A stretch of DNA of 64,000 nucleotides from the NCBI GenBank assembly GCA_963932465.1, contig OZ010792.1:186219377-186283376 (forward strand), in the 5' to 3' direction. The number at the start of each line of letters is the position of its first letter. Position 1 is the first letter of the stretch. Both the position numbers and the translations under genes were made by a program. This document shows positions 10,158 through 22,854 of the stretch, in pieces. The DNA comes from Maratus speciosus. Its lineage: Eukaryota; Arthropoda; Arachnida; Araneae; Salticidae. Below the pieces are notes generated by a model. It saw nothing but the letters and a program-made list of their open reading frames with translations, made no database searches and was not told the DNA's origin.

Positions 10158-13100
10158 TACCTCGAAAACTAAATCAAATTTTAAAATTCTAGTACCATTT
10201 TTGACATACGCGGATCAATACGGACAATTGATGCTAATTTCACCGCCAAGGATTTCATATTTTAGAAATAATAGCTGTGAAATACAATCAGTCGTTTCAT
10301 AAAATGGCTTCATAAATTCGTTTCATTAGGATTTTATATATATATGATAGATATTTTTTAAACACCAATTTAATTAGCTAATCTGCATGTAAGTTTGTAA
10401 TTGTGTGTGTCTTAATAGCGAATGCCATAAAAAATGGTCCCAAAAATGTAAAAGTGCCACTTTCACAACTGCGATTAGCAACACATCTGCTAAAATGGAA
10501 AAAATTTCATATTGGGGAAAACTTACAGGGGACATTGTCTTTGACAGTCATGATATATTTGATTGTCGTGTGTCATTTTTGATCTGGATGTGGAGAATTT
10601 TATGAGAAGGGAAAAAGTATGAACACTTACGATGCAATAATAAAATATTGATTACTAGCTGAGGCGTCCGGCGTTGACCGGGCCCGTTATAATAACCTTA
10701 AACAAAATTCAAGTTTGTATGATTTTATATCTTCGGAAAATCGGTGCCCCAATGCCTTCGGCATCATACAGTTTTTCAAATGAACTAAATTTTTCTGGGG
10801 CCCCAATGGCTTCGGCAGCGTCGAGTGTGTTCCCAACAAACCTCTTTCCATTGGTGTAGCCAAGGTGGTTGTCTAAATGCTCTGGATAGCAGTGATTTTG
10901 TAAAGTTCAGTTCGCCTTATCTAATTGGAGAATTCTCTGCTATTAATCAAGACGAAGAAAACTTAAAAATATTACTGGTATCAAGAGCATTTGGACTCCC
11001 TCCCTGGTTGTGCCACCGCCTTTTTCTGAACGAACCTGTGACCTGGTTTACCGCTGTCTGAGGCAGCGTATACCCGAAGTGCTCCGTACCGCCGAAGACA
11101 ATTGAAAATCAAGTTGCATGGCCCAAACCCCGTAGTTATCGGGCCCATAGAACCCGAGATTAGAATCCTCCCCCCTAGCAGGGGAACATGAAACTAAAAT
11201 CTGTATAACAATCTTAAACTAAATTGAATGAACCAATTTTCGATGAAATCGAGCCATAGAAACTGAGAAAAGAATGTACCGTTAACGTTCGAAAATGGTG
11301 GTAACAAAAGTTCAAGATAAACATTCATGATGCAGAAAGTAGCTTAATTATAATCTCAGTTGAATAAACCAATTGCCATTGAAATCGGGCCGATAAAACC
11401 CGAGGAAAGAATGTGGAAGGTGCCCCCTCCATCTAAAAATTTATCAAAGTCCCTTTAACATTAACCCAATATTTAATTTACGGATTAATTTACCCCCACC
11501 TCTCTAAAGTTAACCACTTACCTTTAACAGTAGCGTTATTTTTAATTTACGACTGTAGTGAGTAAACGTAAGATGATGCCGAAAAGAAGATTAATATTCG
11601 AAAAAATTGGTAGCAAGGGTATAAGGAAATTTTTTAGTAGTTTATAAAGTGGCAGGAGGACCCTAGAATACCTGGATATTAAAGAAAATTGCAAGAGAAT
11701 CGGATCAAGGGCCTTAAGAAGGCGATTAATATTAAAAATTGGTGGTAACTGAAGTCTGAGAAATTTTTTTTGTCATTTAGCTGAAAAACCTAGCAAGTTG
11801 TTAGAAAAGAAAAAGCTAGTGAATCGGACTATTTTTAAGGGAGTTATAATAGGGGGATCAAAAGGTGCCAAGGTGATAGTTGAGAGCAGGGTCCTAAGAT
11901 GAAAACATGTCAAAAGGTCCTAGTATTTAGCTCTTTAGATCTCCAATTATCGAAATTAAACATAACGTACAAATTAATCATTAGAATAAAATTTTAAATA
12001 AATGCGCTAAAAATAAGGGGAAATACTTAAAAAGGGCCTAAGGCCCCAATAAAAATATGAGGGGTAGGTAGAAATCTTAAAAAGTTGTTAGAAAAAAAGT
12101 TAATGAATCAGACCATTTTTAAGGGCGCAATAATAGGGGGCCCAAAAGAGGTGAACTGATAGCTGAGAGCAGGGCCCTGAGATAAAAACATGTTAAAATT
12201 CTAGTAGTCACTTTAGATCTTTAATTAGTCGAAATTATGCATAGGGTATAAATTAATCATTTGAATAAAAATTTAAAGAAATGCGCAAAAAATGAGGGGG
12301 GGGGTGCTTAAAAAAGGGCCCTAGTGCTCCAATAAAAATATGAGGGTGTTGACCCGGGGACAGAAGTCCAAGACTCAATTTTAAATTTATGCATTGAGAG
12401 TGACAGAATTGGGGGTGAAAATTCGTGGTGCACAAAAAGATCAAGCAACTTCGGACCGGGCCCCAGGTAGCCAGTGCTTTAACTGGAATGAGAAATGGGG
12501 GAATAACTAAATGGAAAAGTTCCTTTTAACAAAGATCGGATTAAAAGGGGGCAATTATTAACAACTGAGGGCACAAAAACTCCAAGGGACCTGTACCACG
12601 TCCCAGGGGACCACAATCTTAACTCAAATGTAGTTGGGTATAAGGAAATTTTTTAGTGGTTTATAAAGTAGCCGGAGGAGCCAAGAACTATGCAAAAGAG
12701 AATTGCAAGATAATTGGATTATTTTTAAAGAAGAACCCCAAGAAAGACATTAATATTCAAAATTGGTGGTAGCTAAAGTCTGAGATATTTTTTTCTAGAT
12801 CATGTAGCAGTTGGAGGACCTAAGAAGTCGTTAGAAAAAAAAAGCTAGTGAATAGGACCATTTTTAAGGAAGCTATAATAGGAGATGCAAAAGAGGCCAA
12901 CTGATCAGTGGTGACCATCCCCCCCAAACCCAATGACGCAAATTCCCTCTCAAAAAATCTTCATACAATAACACTGAGTCCCCCCCCCCCCCCCTAAACA
13001 GAAAATCAATTGCAAAATATATTCTTATTATTAAATTATTTAATAATAGTATTCTTACGTACTGTCATACAAACATGAAATAAAAGTTTTAACAGCGTAA

Positions 13101-15550
13101 TAAATAATAAAAGATTGTTTTCACATTTATAAGTCCTGACTGACAAGCCCGTGTTCACTACATACATTTTAATAAATAAAGCTACTTTTTATGAAAATAA
13201 AGATTTACTTAAAAGTATTTAAAATAAATCTTTTAAATTATTACAGAATAAATCTTAAATACAAAAATTGCATATTGTTTTAAGAAAACTAAAATATTAA
13301 AGACGAGTCGTTTATATCAAACGCATATCAAATATATTTGCATGTACATACGCCCTTGTTTAAGATTAAACATTAACACTTAAGATTTCCCAATCATTTT
13401 TTTAATACTATCTAGTCATACAGTTTAATCTCACCCTCCCAAAAAAATTCTCTAAATCACTCCCAACCCTAAAATAAACTGTGGATTGAAGCGTACAAGT
13501 GTTGCTTTATACTGCTTTAATAACATACAATATACTCTTATACAAGTACGGATTCTTATAAAATGGCAGACATTATACCATTAAAACATAGTCCTAATCT
13601 ATTGTAAGCCCCTGTATTCTGTATAGGTATGTTTTTCTTTCACACTATAATTTTTCAGTCTTATTACCTAGTAATTAATCCTCCTTTCCCTCCCAAAAAA
13701 TTCTAATTTTTCTATAAATTTATCCCTTCCCCCTAAAATAATTCGTGGACCAATAAAAAAAAATCGTAATCTGTAAAAAACACAATCGATATAGTCATCG
13801 ATTACTTCCGAGAACCTGCAATCCAGATGTTCTACAATCGTTTATTAAAATCATTGTTTTTATATGTTTATAAAGCAGTATTTAGTAAATACATGGTAAC
13901 TGAAAAGAGATGGATTTAAAAAACAACAAACCGAAGGGAGGCTATAATGGAGCCATAATAGTGGAAAAGTCATGTAACGGCGTTGTTTGGTTGCAAAAAG
14001 TTGAAAAGTCGCGAGTAGGTATGAAACGGTAAGAAGAGTTTAATATCAATAATTAGAATTTTTCGACAATTAGCAGCAAATTGGCCAAAGAAATTAGAAT
14101 AAAAAGCACCCCTAGTGGCAAAAACATGAACAGAAAGGATGGTAAATAGTATCAATATTTTTTATTGATGTTTTTACGTCATTTGACATTAGTTCTATGA
14201 TTTCCTCTTTATTAGAAGACCATCTACTGGAATGCATTAAATGACCCACCTGGGGAGGAAAGTAGGGGAGGAGCAATAAATGCATAATATGAATAAGTGG
14301 TCATAAGGCTTTCCAACGATATATCACATGAGGGGTTTCGGCTAGATTTAGAAAAGTGACCCCCCGCGGGGTCAAAGGGGAGAAGGGCGCGGGAGGTATG
14401 TACATGAAGTAATAGTCACAGAGCTTTCCAATGATATATCATATGAGGGGGTGACGGCAAAGGATAGAAAAGTGCCCCCAGGATTCCAACTATTGCGCGC
14501 TCCGGAATACGCCCTCCCCCCTCTCTTTGAAATTTTAATGTATTATAAATTATTCATCTGAGGGTTCCGTAACAAAATCTTATCTAAAATGATAAAAACG
14601 CTACGATTTCAAAAAAGTTCGAAAAGCGCCTCACCCGGGAAGCCAAATTGGGGAGGAGGGAAGAAAGATTCATAATATGAAAGAGTGGTCCGAAATCTTT
14701 CCAATGACATATCACATGATGGGCCCAAAAAGTTTGAAATTTACCCCTCACCCATGAGTTCACTCTTTCTTACCAGAATACACCCGGAAATCACGCAACC
14801 CTCACTTTTAAAGTTTTATATTAAATAAATAATATTTACCGGAGGGCTCCATAAAAAAACACACTTAAAATTATATTTCTTGTAGAAATCGCAACGATTT
14901 AAAAAAATCATCCCCTTACTGATTCCCCCTCCCGAAATTTACTCCAAGAGGAGAAAGGTTCATAATATGAAAGAGTGGTCAAAGGGCTTTCCGATGATAT
15001 GTCACAGGAGGGGTTCGGTAAAAGTTTGAAAATTAATCCCCCGTCGGTCCATTCTCGCACCTTCCAGATTCACTCATATTCCTCTTCTGAAATTTTTATA
15101 TTTGATAAATAATATTTATCTGAGGGCCCCAGGTATGGGACAGCTTGACAGAGCTAAAGTTAGAGAAACATTGAAAATTCGGGGCAAAATGACACTAAAT
15201 TCAACAGTAATTATTGAAATTAGGACTATACAGAACTGAATAAATAAACCACTATACCTCCTAACTCATATCGGTTAATAACAAAAAGAGATTGGATAAG
15301 CAAATGCACTCCTTCGAGAAACTATGACTTAAACCAGAAATGCGGTAAGTTGACTCTGAAAGCTTCATTTCTCTCTTTCTCTGGCATTTCCGCAAATCTC
15401 ATCTCGATGATTTTTCACCGGCATCTCGACTTTTGACTTCCCGATTATTCCTCTCGCGCTTTTCAACATTTCGTATGTTGGCCGAGAATGAGAAATCAAT
15501 TTTCTTCGCTTCTCGATATGTTGTTCTCGATTAGTGCCTTTTCATAGGTT

Positions 15551-15584
15551 GCCGAGAACGAGAATTCAATTTCTCGTTCTCGGC
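15551..15584. repeat. Perfect 14-bp stem hairpin in the inverted-repeat spacer
   Basis: GCCGAGAACGAGAA, six loop bases, then TTCTCGTTCTCGGC form a perfect stem-loop. The surrounding spacer (15190-15680) repeats the words CTCGAT, CTCGTT and GCCGAGAA on both strands, so several alternative stems are possible. It lies at about the centre of symmetry of the large inverted repeat. Confidence 0.85.
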
Positions 15585-16249
15585 AGAGAAGAGATGTGAG
15601 AAGATTTATCGAGACGAGATAGAGAAAAAGGCATGACAATGAGCTGTGAAATGAAGCCGTAATATTCAAAGTTCCTCTTATTTTAGCCCTATCAAGCTGT
15701 CACATACCTAGAACCCTCTGTTAAATATTATTTATTAAATATAAAAATTTCAAAGAGGAGGGTGCGGGGGGGGGGGGGGGGGGGGGGCGAACCAAATGTT
15801 TAAAACCGTAGTGATTTCTACAATGAATATAATTTTAGATGTGTTTTTTTTTTTTTTTTGATGGAGTCCTCCGGTAGATATTATTTATTAAATATAAAAA
15901 ATTAAAAGTGGGGCATGCGTGAATTCTGGGCGAAAGAGTGAACAAACCGGGGGGGGGGGGGTGGGGTGGGGGGGGGGGGAGGGGGATTTTCAACCTTTTT
16001 TAAGCCCTTCATGTGATATATTATTGGAAAGCCCTCGGATCACTCTTTCATATTATGAGACTTTCTTCTCCCCTTCCCAATCTGGCCCCAGTTTTTGAAC
16101 TTTTTTGCGTTTTCATCATTTTAATTCGAATTTTTTAAAGAGTTTTCCGAAAAATATTATAATATATGAAATTTCTAAAAGGGGGCTGAATTCCTGGGGG
16201 TTGCGATATTTGGACCCCCGGGAGGACACTTTCCTAATTTTTGCCGACA

Positions 16250-16900
16250 CCCCTCATGTGATATATCATTAGAAAGTCCTGCAATCACTTATTCATATTA
16301 AGTACCTACCGTACCCCTTTCCTCACTTTGACACCCAGGGTGGCACTTTTCTAAATTAACCGAGACCCCTCATGTGACATATTGTATGAAAGGACTGTGA
16401 CCACTTATTCATGTTATGCACCTCCCCCCCCCACTTTGCCCTCACGGTGGGAGGGGCATTTTTATAAATTTAGCTCGAGACCCCTCATGTCACATTTGGT
16501 TGGAAAGGCCTGTGACCACTTACTGATGTTATGCACCTCCGGTGTCCCTCCCCTCACTTTTCCCCCACGGGTGGCACTTCTGGAAATTTAGCTGAGACCC
16601 CTCATGTGACGTATTGTTTGATAGGACTGCGACCACTTACTCCTGTTACGCACTTCCCGCGCCCCTTTCCCCTCACTTGGTCACCCCGGTGTGCATTTTT
16701 ACAAATTTAGCTCAAGACCCCTCATGTGACATTTGGTTGGAAAGGCTTGTGACCACTTATTGATGTTATACCCCTCCGATGACCCTTCCTCCACTTTGCC
16801 CTCCCGGGGACAGTTTTCTAAATTTTGCCTTTAACCCTCATGTGATATATCGTTTGAAATCCCTGCGACCACTTATTCATATTATGCAGCTCCTGTGCCC
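16250..16900 (+). repeat. Six tandem ~117-bp units
   Basis: The phrase 'cctcatgtgayatat' occurs six times between about 16250 and 16850, at intervals near 117 bp, each followed by 'gaccacttattcatrttatgcac' and a C-rich run. Open frames through this region are by-products of the repeat. Confidence 0.75.
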
Positions 16901-18747
16901 GCCCTTTGACCCCCAAAGGATCCGGTTCGAGATTTTTTTATTTACAAGATTTTGCAGTGTGTGCACACCACGCCTCTATACGGTGCAGTATGCAGCGGGG
17001 ACCCAGTGTGAGATTTCATATTACAAGATTGCGTATAAATTAGAGGCCCTGATTAAAGAAAGGGAGCACTAGCGGGCGTAGCCATCTAGTCCTTATTAAC
17101 CTGACTCATTTCAGCTTTCCGGCAGACGATTCTTGATAAAATCAAATCGGGTATGGTATAAAAGCAATTGGCAAACTGGAGTCATCGAGGAAAAATTTGC
17201 ACAATCAAAAAATATCGAGATGTCTATACAATCGATAAAATCTATAAAAACATCTCGTTTTCGCCCATCACTAGCTGGAAGTCTTTTTCTCTGTACAGGT
17301 TGTTTACCTTATACTGTTTTAATGACATACAATACTACTCTTCTAACATCACTAAAATATACTGTACTTAAATCCTAGTTTTCTGAAAATCGTCAAGTAA
17401 TTTTAGCGTTGTCTCTTCCTCTGAAATGCTTATTTTGTTGTTATTTCTTATCATACCCATCAAGAATGTATTTTTGCACTCGGACTGTACGATTCGACCC
17501 TGTAAAATAATATAATAAATTACGTAAGACGCTTTTGGAAAGCTATTCCTTTTATCACGTCTTGCGGTCCTAATTGCCTTTCAGAATGTGTTAAACATTT
17601 TCCCACCTGTATACCAAGTATTTTTTTTATTCCCGCACTTTCAAAGATATTAAGATGCAAAATCGGTTCTTATTGCCCTTATCTAGAATTTAAAGAATTA
17701 AAAAAACATGACCATTTCTGGAAATTGAATGTTGAAAAGAAGTTAAAAGTGATATTAAAAAAAATCAAAAACTTTTTTAATAGTGAAAAAAAAAAAAAAG
17801 GAAATAGTATTAAGATTTTAAAAATCCCCCCCCCCAAAAAAAATGTACTTTTTCTCTAAATTCCCCCCCAAAAATAAATTTTATGACGCATTTTGCGTCA
17901 CCAAACCCCTCTCTGGGCACCCCTGCAACTGATAGTTCAGAGCAAGGCTGTTAAATGAAAACATGTTAAAAGGCTACTTCGCGCTTTAGATCTTCAATTA
18001 GACGAAATTATGCATACGGTATGAATTATTAGAATAAAATTTTAAAGAAATACGCAAAAAAGGGGGGATATGCATTAAAAAGGGCCTTAGGGCCCCAATA
18101 AAAATATGAGAGTTGGCCCGGGGACAGAAATCCAAGAATCAACTTTAAAGTTATGCATTGAGAGGCCGACACAATTAGGGAGTGAAAAATGCATGGCAGA
18201 CAAAAAGCTCAAGGGTCTCTGGACTGGGTCCTAGGGGGCCAGGTCTTAACTGGAATGTAGAATCTGGGGAATAAATAAATTGAAAAAGGGCACCAAAAAC
18301 GAATATTGGATTAAAAAGGGAGAGTTATTAACAATTCAGAGCACAGAAACTTCCAGAACACTGTATCGGTCCCAGGGAGCCGGGATCTTAACTGAAACGT
18401 AGAAAGGCGAGATAACTAAATGTCGAAAGGCCCCCCCCCCCCCCCAAAACAAAGAAAATCGGATAAAAAAGAGGCAAGCTATTAAAAATTTAGGGCATAA
18501 AAACTTGAAAGGCTCAGGGGGCCCGGGTCTTAAAATATTAAAAATCTGACCTCAGGTACATCAGGAACTGACTTAGACTACCCTCACCGAAATGTTCAGG
18601 CTTCTATGTGCGGTAGATTTTGAGAGCCATCGCACACAGACACACAGAGGGAAACTTTCTTTTATTAGTATAGATTAGCAGACCCGCCCAGGGCCGACCC
18701 AAGGACATTTTGGCACCCGTGCGAGCACCCATCGGGTGCCCCCCCCT

Positions 18748-18777
18748 CACACACACACACACACGCATACACACACA
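18748..18777. repeat. CA dinucleotide microsatellite
   Basis: A short (CA)n tract broken by GCATA lies about 60 bp inside the left end of hAT-3. Confidence 0.85.
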
Positions 18778-19144
18778 AGAAAAATTGCTTGACTTATGGT
18801 CTTAATTTTTTTTTAATATTTTAAATATAACTTTTTATACATACTATTACTACTAATTTAAGATATTGATTTAAAGTGCTTCAAAAACAGATAAAAGATT
18901 CTAAATTTAATCCCATCTTTGAGTTTGTATTTGGTAAATTGTAAAATCAGCGAAATTTCAATTTTACAGTAATTATCACTCTTAATGTGTAACATTACGA
19001 TACAAAAGTAAAACGCAAAGCTGAAGCACATGGTATTCGATGAAAATAACAATAAGAAGTTAATTAATTAATTACTACAAAATAAAGAAGCAGAACTACG
19101 AGTAAATAACAACTAAGAAAGATGAAAACTGTCTTGTCTCGTTA

Positions 19145-20143
19145 TCCTTCTATATATAGAAAAAAGTTTTGATTTGGAAATGGACGAATGAAAATCTGCA
19201 TAGATATTCCCGGCAGATCGTCATCCAATTTGAATGCTTAAGCATGGACTTTCTTAGTTAATATTAAAAAAAAAAACTGTTGCATACAAAAATATGAAAA
19301 TCGGTAGTATTATAGAGAAATGTTTGATAAACACGCTGATGCAGACAATTTTGAAATCGAAGAATTATTTTAAGAGATATTTAATGCCAAAGTTGGACAA
19401 AATCGTTCCATTAAAAAGTTTTATAGTAGTAAAAACTGTACATAGGAATTTAATCACTTTTAGATAATTTTATGCGTCAGAATTTCCCGGTGTGCAGACT
19501 GCATTTAGTTTTTTAATTTGACTCATTTTTTGAGGTTTTATTTCTATTTTAAATTCAAATTTTCAGCATTTCGAGAGATATTTTTTACATATTTTAGAAA
19601 TTTTTATTAATTTAAACTGTTATCAACTGTATAAACATCGCAAACAATAATGTTTGCCTCAAATTAAAATTTATTTTACACGTGACTATTATAAACAGAA
19701 AATATAAAAAGCAGGAACTCATTGAAAATTACGTCATAAAAACTATATTTACACGTGAATTTTAAAAGAGAAAGAATATTGTAAAATAATAAATTCATTA
19801 ACATGCGTTAGAAGTTTTAAATAGGAGAATTTACGTCACATTACACTTATTACGTAAAATGAACAAAAAATAATATTGCAAAACAGTTTAAATTTAAAAA
19901 TTGCGCGAGACATTTATTTGATATTTTAAAATGATCATAATATTTCATTTCTAACAAAAGTATTTTTACGTGAATATTAAAAAGAGAAAGAAAAGTTTGG
20001 TGAAAATTATGTCAGATTATAAATGCCAGATTCAAATTATAATTCAATCTTCCGAAATCTTTTTAAAGCCGAACACGCTAGTTAGTCTGCGGTGTCTGAA
20101 CGGGGATTGACGAGCGTAGCTCGTAGGGGGCAGAGCCCCCTAG
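19145..20143 (+). mobile_element. Nonautonomous Helitron, 1.0 kb
   Basis: It starts TCCTTCTATATATAG after an A and ends GTAGGGGGCAGAGCCCCCTAG followed by T. The end contains a GGGGGC/GCCCCC hairpin and CTAG, and is preceded by GACGAGCGTAGCTCGTA, a typical Helitron 3' end. A 5'-incomplete relative lies at about 47965-49073. There is no coding sequence. It is nested inside hAT-3. Confidence 0.75.
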
Positions 20144-21324
20144 TTTAGTACATAAAAAGTATGAATAAATTTCATATTTAAATATCAAATTTCGTAAAGG
20201 GCTCACTTTTCATGGTGAAAACTTTTGAGAGAAAGAAATATCCAGTTTTCTCTTCAGCTAATTCCAGAAACATAAATATTCTTATTCTTTCTTTTCATTT
20301 TTTGGATGGTTCTCAATCTTTGTGATGATATTTATAAAAAAAAAACTTACTAAAATTTATTTTTCTAAGTAACCTAAATTAATTAAACACTAAGAAAAAA
20401 CTGTGCAAGGAATAAGATTAACAAAAAATGTCACCCCCCCCCCCCCCAAAAAAAAAGGGTTCCAAGATTTTGTTTTACTGGTGCATACGCTAGAAATAAA
20501 CCATCCCACAGAAAATCTTTAAGTATTCCGAATTCACGTTTTAGCGCCGCACTGAAATTGGATAAAGAAAGTTTCATTATAAAATTATACGTGTAGCAGC
20601 ACATCATAAAAAAATCACCATATCGGGCACTGAAGGGAAAAAAAGTTATTTAACAATAAATGTATTAAATGAAAGATTTTTTCAAGACGATTACAGAATA
20701 AAATTTATATGCAGATATTATTATTTTTTTTTTTAAATAGGCTCCAGTTTCATAATTCTGCAGTGTCAAGCTTATATTGATTTATTAATCGAACTCTTTG
20801 CTCCTGTTAATGAGAAATCAAGGTAAAGTAATCTTACTATCAACTTCTGTTTAGTAGATTTATAAATAATAAAGTGCATGTCATGGGCGCTGGTGGAAGG
20901 GGAGCAAGGAAGGGCCTTTGCTCCCTCCCTTTGAAAAAAATTCGTCATCGGAGATGATTTAAAAAAAGGGGGGGGGGGTAAATTTTACTTTTCGCTTAAT
21001 TTTAAATAATAAATCACTAAGAGAACAATTGCGCTCGGGCATAAGTCTGTATAGATAATAAAAAAGCTTAGAACAATATTAACCCAAAGAAACCTTACCC
21101 CTAAGCAGATTTCGCCATTCCAGTATTTAAGATGCAAATTATTTCACAAAATAATGAAGAATCTCTGTAATATTGAATTGTATTCCCTTTCAGTTTAGAC
21201 AACCTTTGACTCAGTATTAAATATATATTCTGATTCCAAAAAAAAATTTTTTTTTTTTTTTTAGTTAAATTTCCAGCAATTTTTATTTTTAAATTAACAA
21301 TATTTGCTTAAAATTTCAGTTATT

Positions 21325-22854
21325 ACTTTCTTCTATCTTTACTAGAAGAAAGGATTGGATTCATGAAAATTTTTGAATTCCAGTTTTCAACGGATTTACA
21401 CATTTTATGGGTCAGAGAACCCGAAAAACATGTTTTTAAAAAATGTCTGTCTGTGAGTCTGTCTGTCTGTGTGTCACACAAATTTTGTGGGCGCTCTATC
21501 TCAAGAACTAATGCACGGAATTTAATAAAAATTCATATGCAATTAGTCCCTGATACAAATTGATGCTGATTAGTTTTTGGTGCAAATCGCTCAACAGGTG
21601 GCGTTGCTATGCTGCATTTTTTTGATTTCCGAAATGGCTCTATCTCAAGAACTAATGCACGGATTTTCATGAAACTTCTGATTCTGTTAGTCCTTGATAT
21701 GAATTGATGCTGATTACGTGTTGGTGCAAATCACTGAACAGGAGGCACTGCTATGCTGCATTTTTTACGATTTGCACAATGGCTCTACCTCAAGAAGTAA
21801 TGCACGGATTTTCATAAGAATTCATATTCAGTTAATCCTTGATATGACTTGATGCTGATTACGTGTTGGTATAAATCACTCAACAGGTGGCGCTGCTGTG
21901 CTGCATTTTGCCCGATTCCCGCAATCGCTCTATCTCAAAAACTAATGCACGAATTTTCATCTAACTTCAGATTTAGTTAGATGTTAACACAAGTTATTGC
22001 TGATTAGGTTTTGGTGTTAATTGTCCAATAGATGGCGCTACTATGCTGGAATTTTCATATTTTCTCAATAACTCTATCTCAAAAACTAATGCACGGATTT
22101 TCCCCAAACTTCAGATTCAGTTAGACTTTGACATAAGTGGTTGCTTGGTGGTTTTGGTTTGACATAGATTTTGGTGTAAAGCACCGAATGGGTGGCGCTG
22201 CTAGGGTGAATTTTGATGGATTTACACGATTTCAGAGACAGCCATATCTCGAGAACTAATGCATGGAATTTCATACAGGGTTCCTACACAATTCTCGCAA
22301 AAAAATTCCCTGACTTTTCCAGGTTTTCCCTGACCTTATTCAAAAATTTCTCTGACCTTTCTCAGTAAAAATTCGGCTTATATATTGTTGTAAAACCCTC
22401 CACAATGGACTTTAATCTAGATAAATGCTAGAAAAAAGTATGTGCTGTATGAATTTCTGCTTTTTTAATTATTTTTCATATTGTTATATTGTTTGCAGAA
22501 ATTTTATATAAAAATTTTAGTTTGGATGAATAATTAATTCAAAATTTCTTTATGTACGACGATAATAGAAATTCTGATGGAAGTAGTACATCAAAAATTC
22601 CCTGACTTTTCCTTGACCTTTTCAAATATTTAAAAAATTCCCTGACATTTCCCTGACTTTTTGCCTAAAATTTCTAATTCCCTGACTTTTCCCTGTTTTC
22701 CAGGTTTTCCCTGACCTGTAGGAACCCTGTCATATCTTTAGAATCCTCATGATGGGCATAGATTGCCGTTTAATTTTGGCAGTGTGATAGCGAATTTTCA
22801 AGTATTAACATGCATGAGATAGAAGAAAGTTTTGGGATTGGTAGATCCGACTAG
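21325..22854 (+). mobile_element. HINE-B2, nonautonomous Helentron-type element
   Basis: It begins with ACTTTCTTCTA, a short loop and TAGAAGAAAG (terminal hairpin), then a GTCT/GTGT-rich stretch, then ~150-bp monomers with 'ctatctcaagaactaatgcacgg', 'gatgctgattaggttttggtg' and 'aacaggtggcgctgctatgctg'. The 3' end has GAGATAGAAGAAAGT, the inverted repeat of the 5' end, then TTGGGAT-loop-ATCC and CTAG. T lies on both outer sides. A 454-bp MITE interrupts the last part. The architecture matches HINE/DINE-1-like elements. Confidence 0.8.
22276..22729. mobile_element. 454-bp hAT-like MITE with CAGGGTTCCTAC ends
   Basis: Perfect inverted ends CAGGGTTCCTAC and GTAGGAACCCTG flank AT-rich sequence with repeated 'ttccctgacttttcc'. 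TCATA is duplicated at 22271-22275 and 22730-22734. The CAGGG ends suggest hAT, and a 5-bp duplication is known for the hAT5 branch. It sits inside HINE-B2, the fifth level of nesting here. Confidence 0.75.

Larger units (their letters stand above)
14230..17000. repeat. Large inverted repeat with tandem subunits inside hAT-2
   Basis: Left-arm landmarks recur in reverse complement and reverse order in the right arm: 'atatcacatgagggg', 'cataatatgaaagagtggtc', 'agaaatcgcaacgattt' and 'ctgagggccccaggtatg'. The arms cover about 14230-15190 and 15680-17000, with roughly 490 bp between them. Both arms consist of units with a 'cctcatgtgatatat' phrase followed by 'gaccacttattcatattatgcac'. Such an arrangement could extrude as a large cruciform or give a long double-stranded transcript. 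Confidence 0.75.
12906..17925. mobile_element. hAT-2: 5.0-kb nonautonomous hAT element inside Helitron H1
   Basis: The left end CAGTGGTGACC and right end GGGCACCCCTG are imperfect inverted repeats of hAT type. The exact 8-bp duplication CAACTGAT lies at 12898-12905 and 17926-17933. Helitron H1 sequence continues on both sides, so the insertion is nested. No transposase frame is visible. The interior is dominated by a large inverted repeat (arms about 14230-15190 and 15680-17000) made of tandem units, with a hairpin-rich spacer between the arms. CCCC- and GGGG-rich runs are frequent. Confidence 0.8.
10655..18674 (-). mobile_element. Helitron H1, interrupted by hAT-2
   Basis: On the minus strand the element starts with TCTATACTAATAAAAG after an A (plus-strand position 18674) and ends in CTAG followed by T (position 10655), the canonical Helitron start, end and A^T target. 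The region before the end, GGCCCGGTCAACGCCGGAC, can form a hairpin. Removing hAT-2 and one duplication leaves about 3.0 kb, related along its length to H2 (for example 'ataataaccttaaacaaaa' and 'gtgttcccaacaaac' near the 3' end, and 'gggccccaataaaaatatga' inside). No Rep/helicase frame survives, so it is nonautonomous or wholly decayed. Confidence 0.75.

Noticed and set aside
16382..17072. Pro-rich open frames of 69-97 codons
   Set aside because: They lie in the C-rich tandem units of hAT-2; frames follow the 117-bp repeat and have no independent support.
13490..17390. Direct repeat of 'ttatactg.tttaat.acatacaat' near 13.5 and 17.3 kb
   Set aside because: The match is short (about 40 bp) and imperfect; it may be hAT-2 subterminal repetition but is too weak to call.
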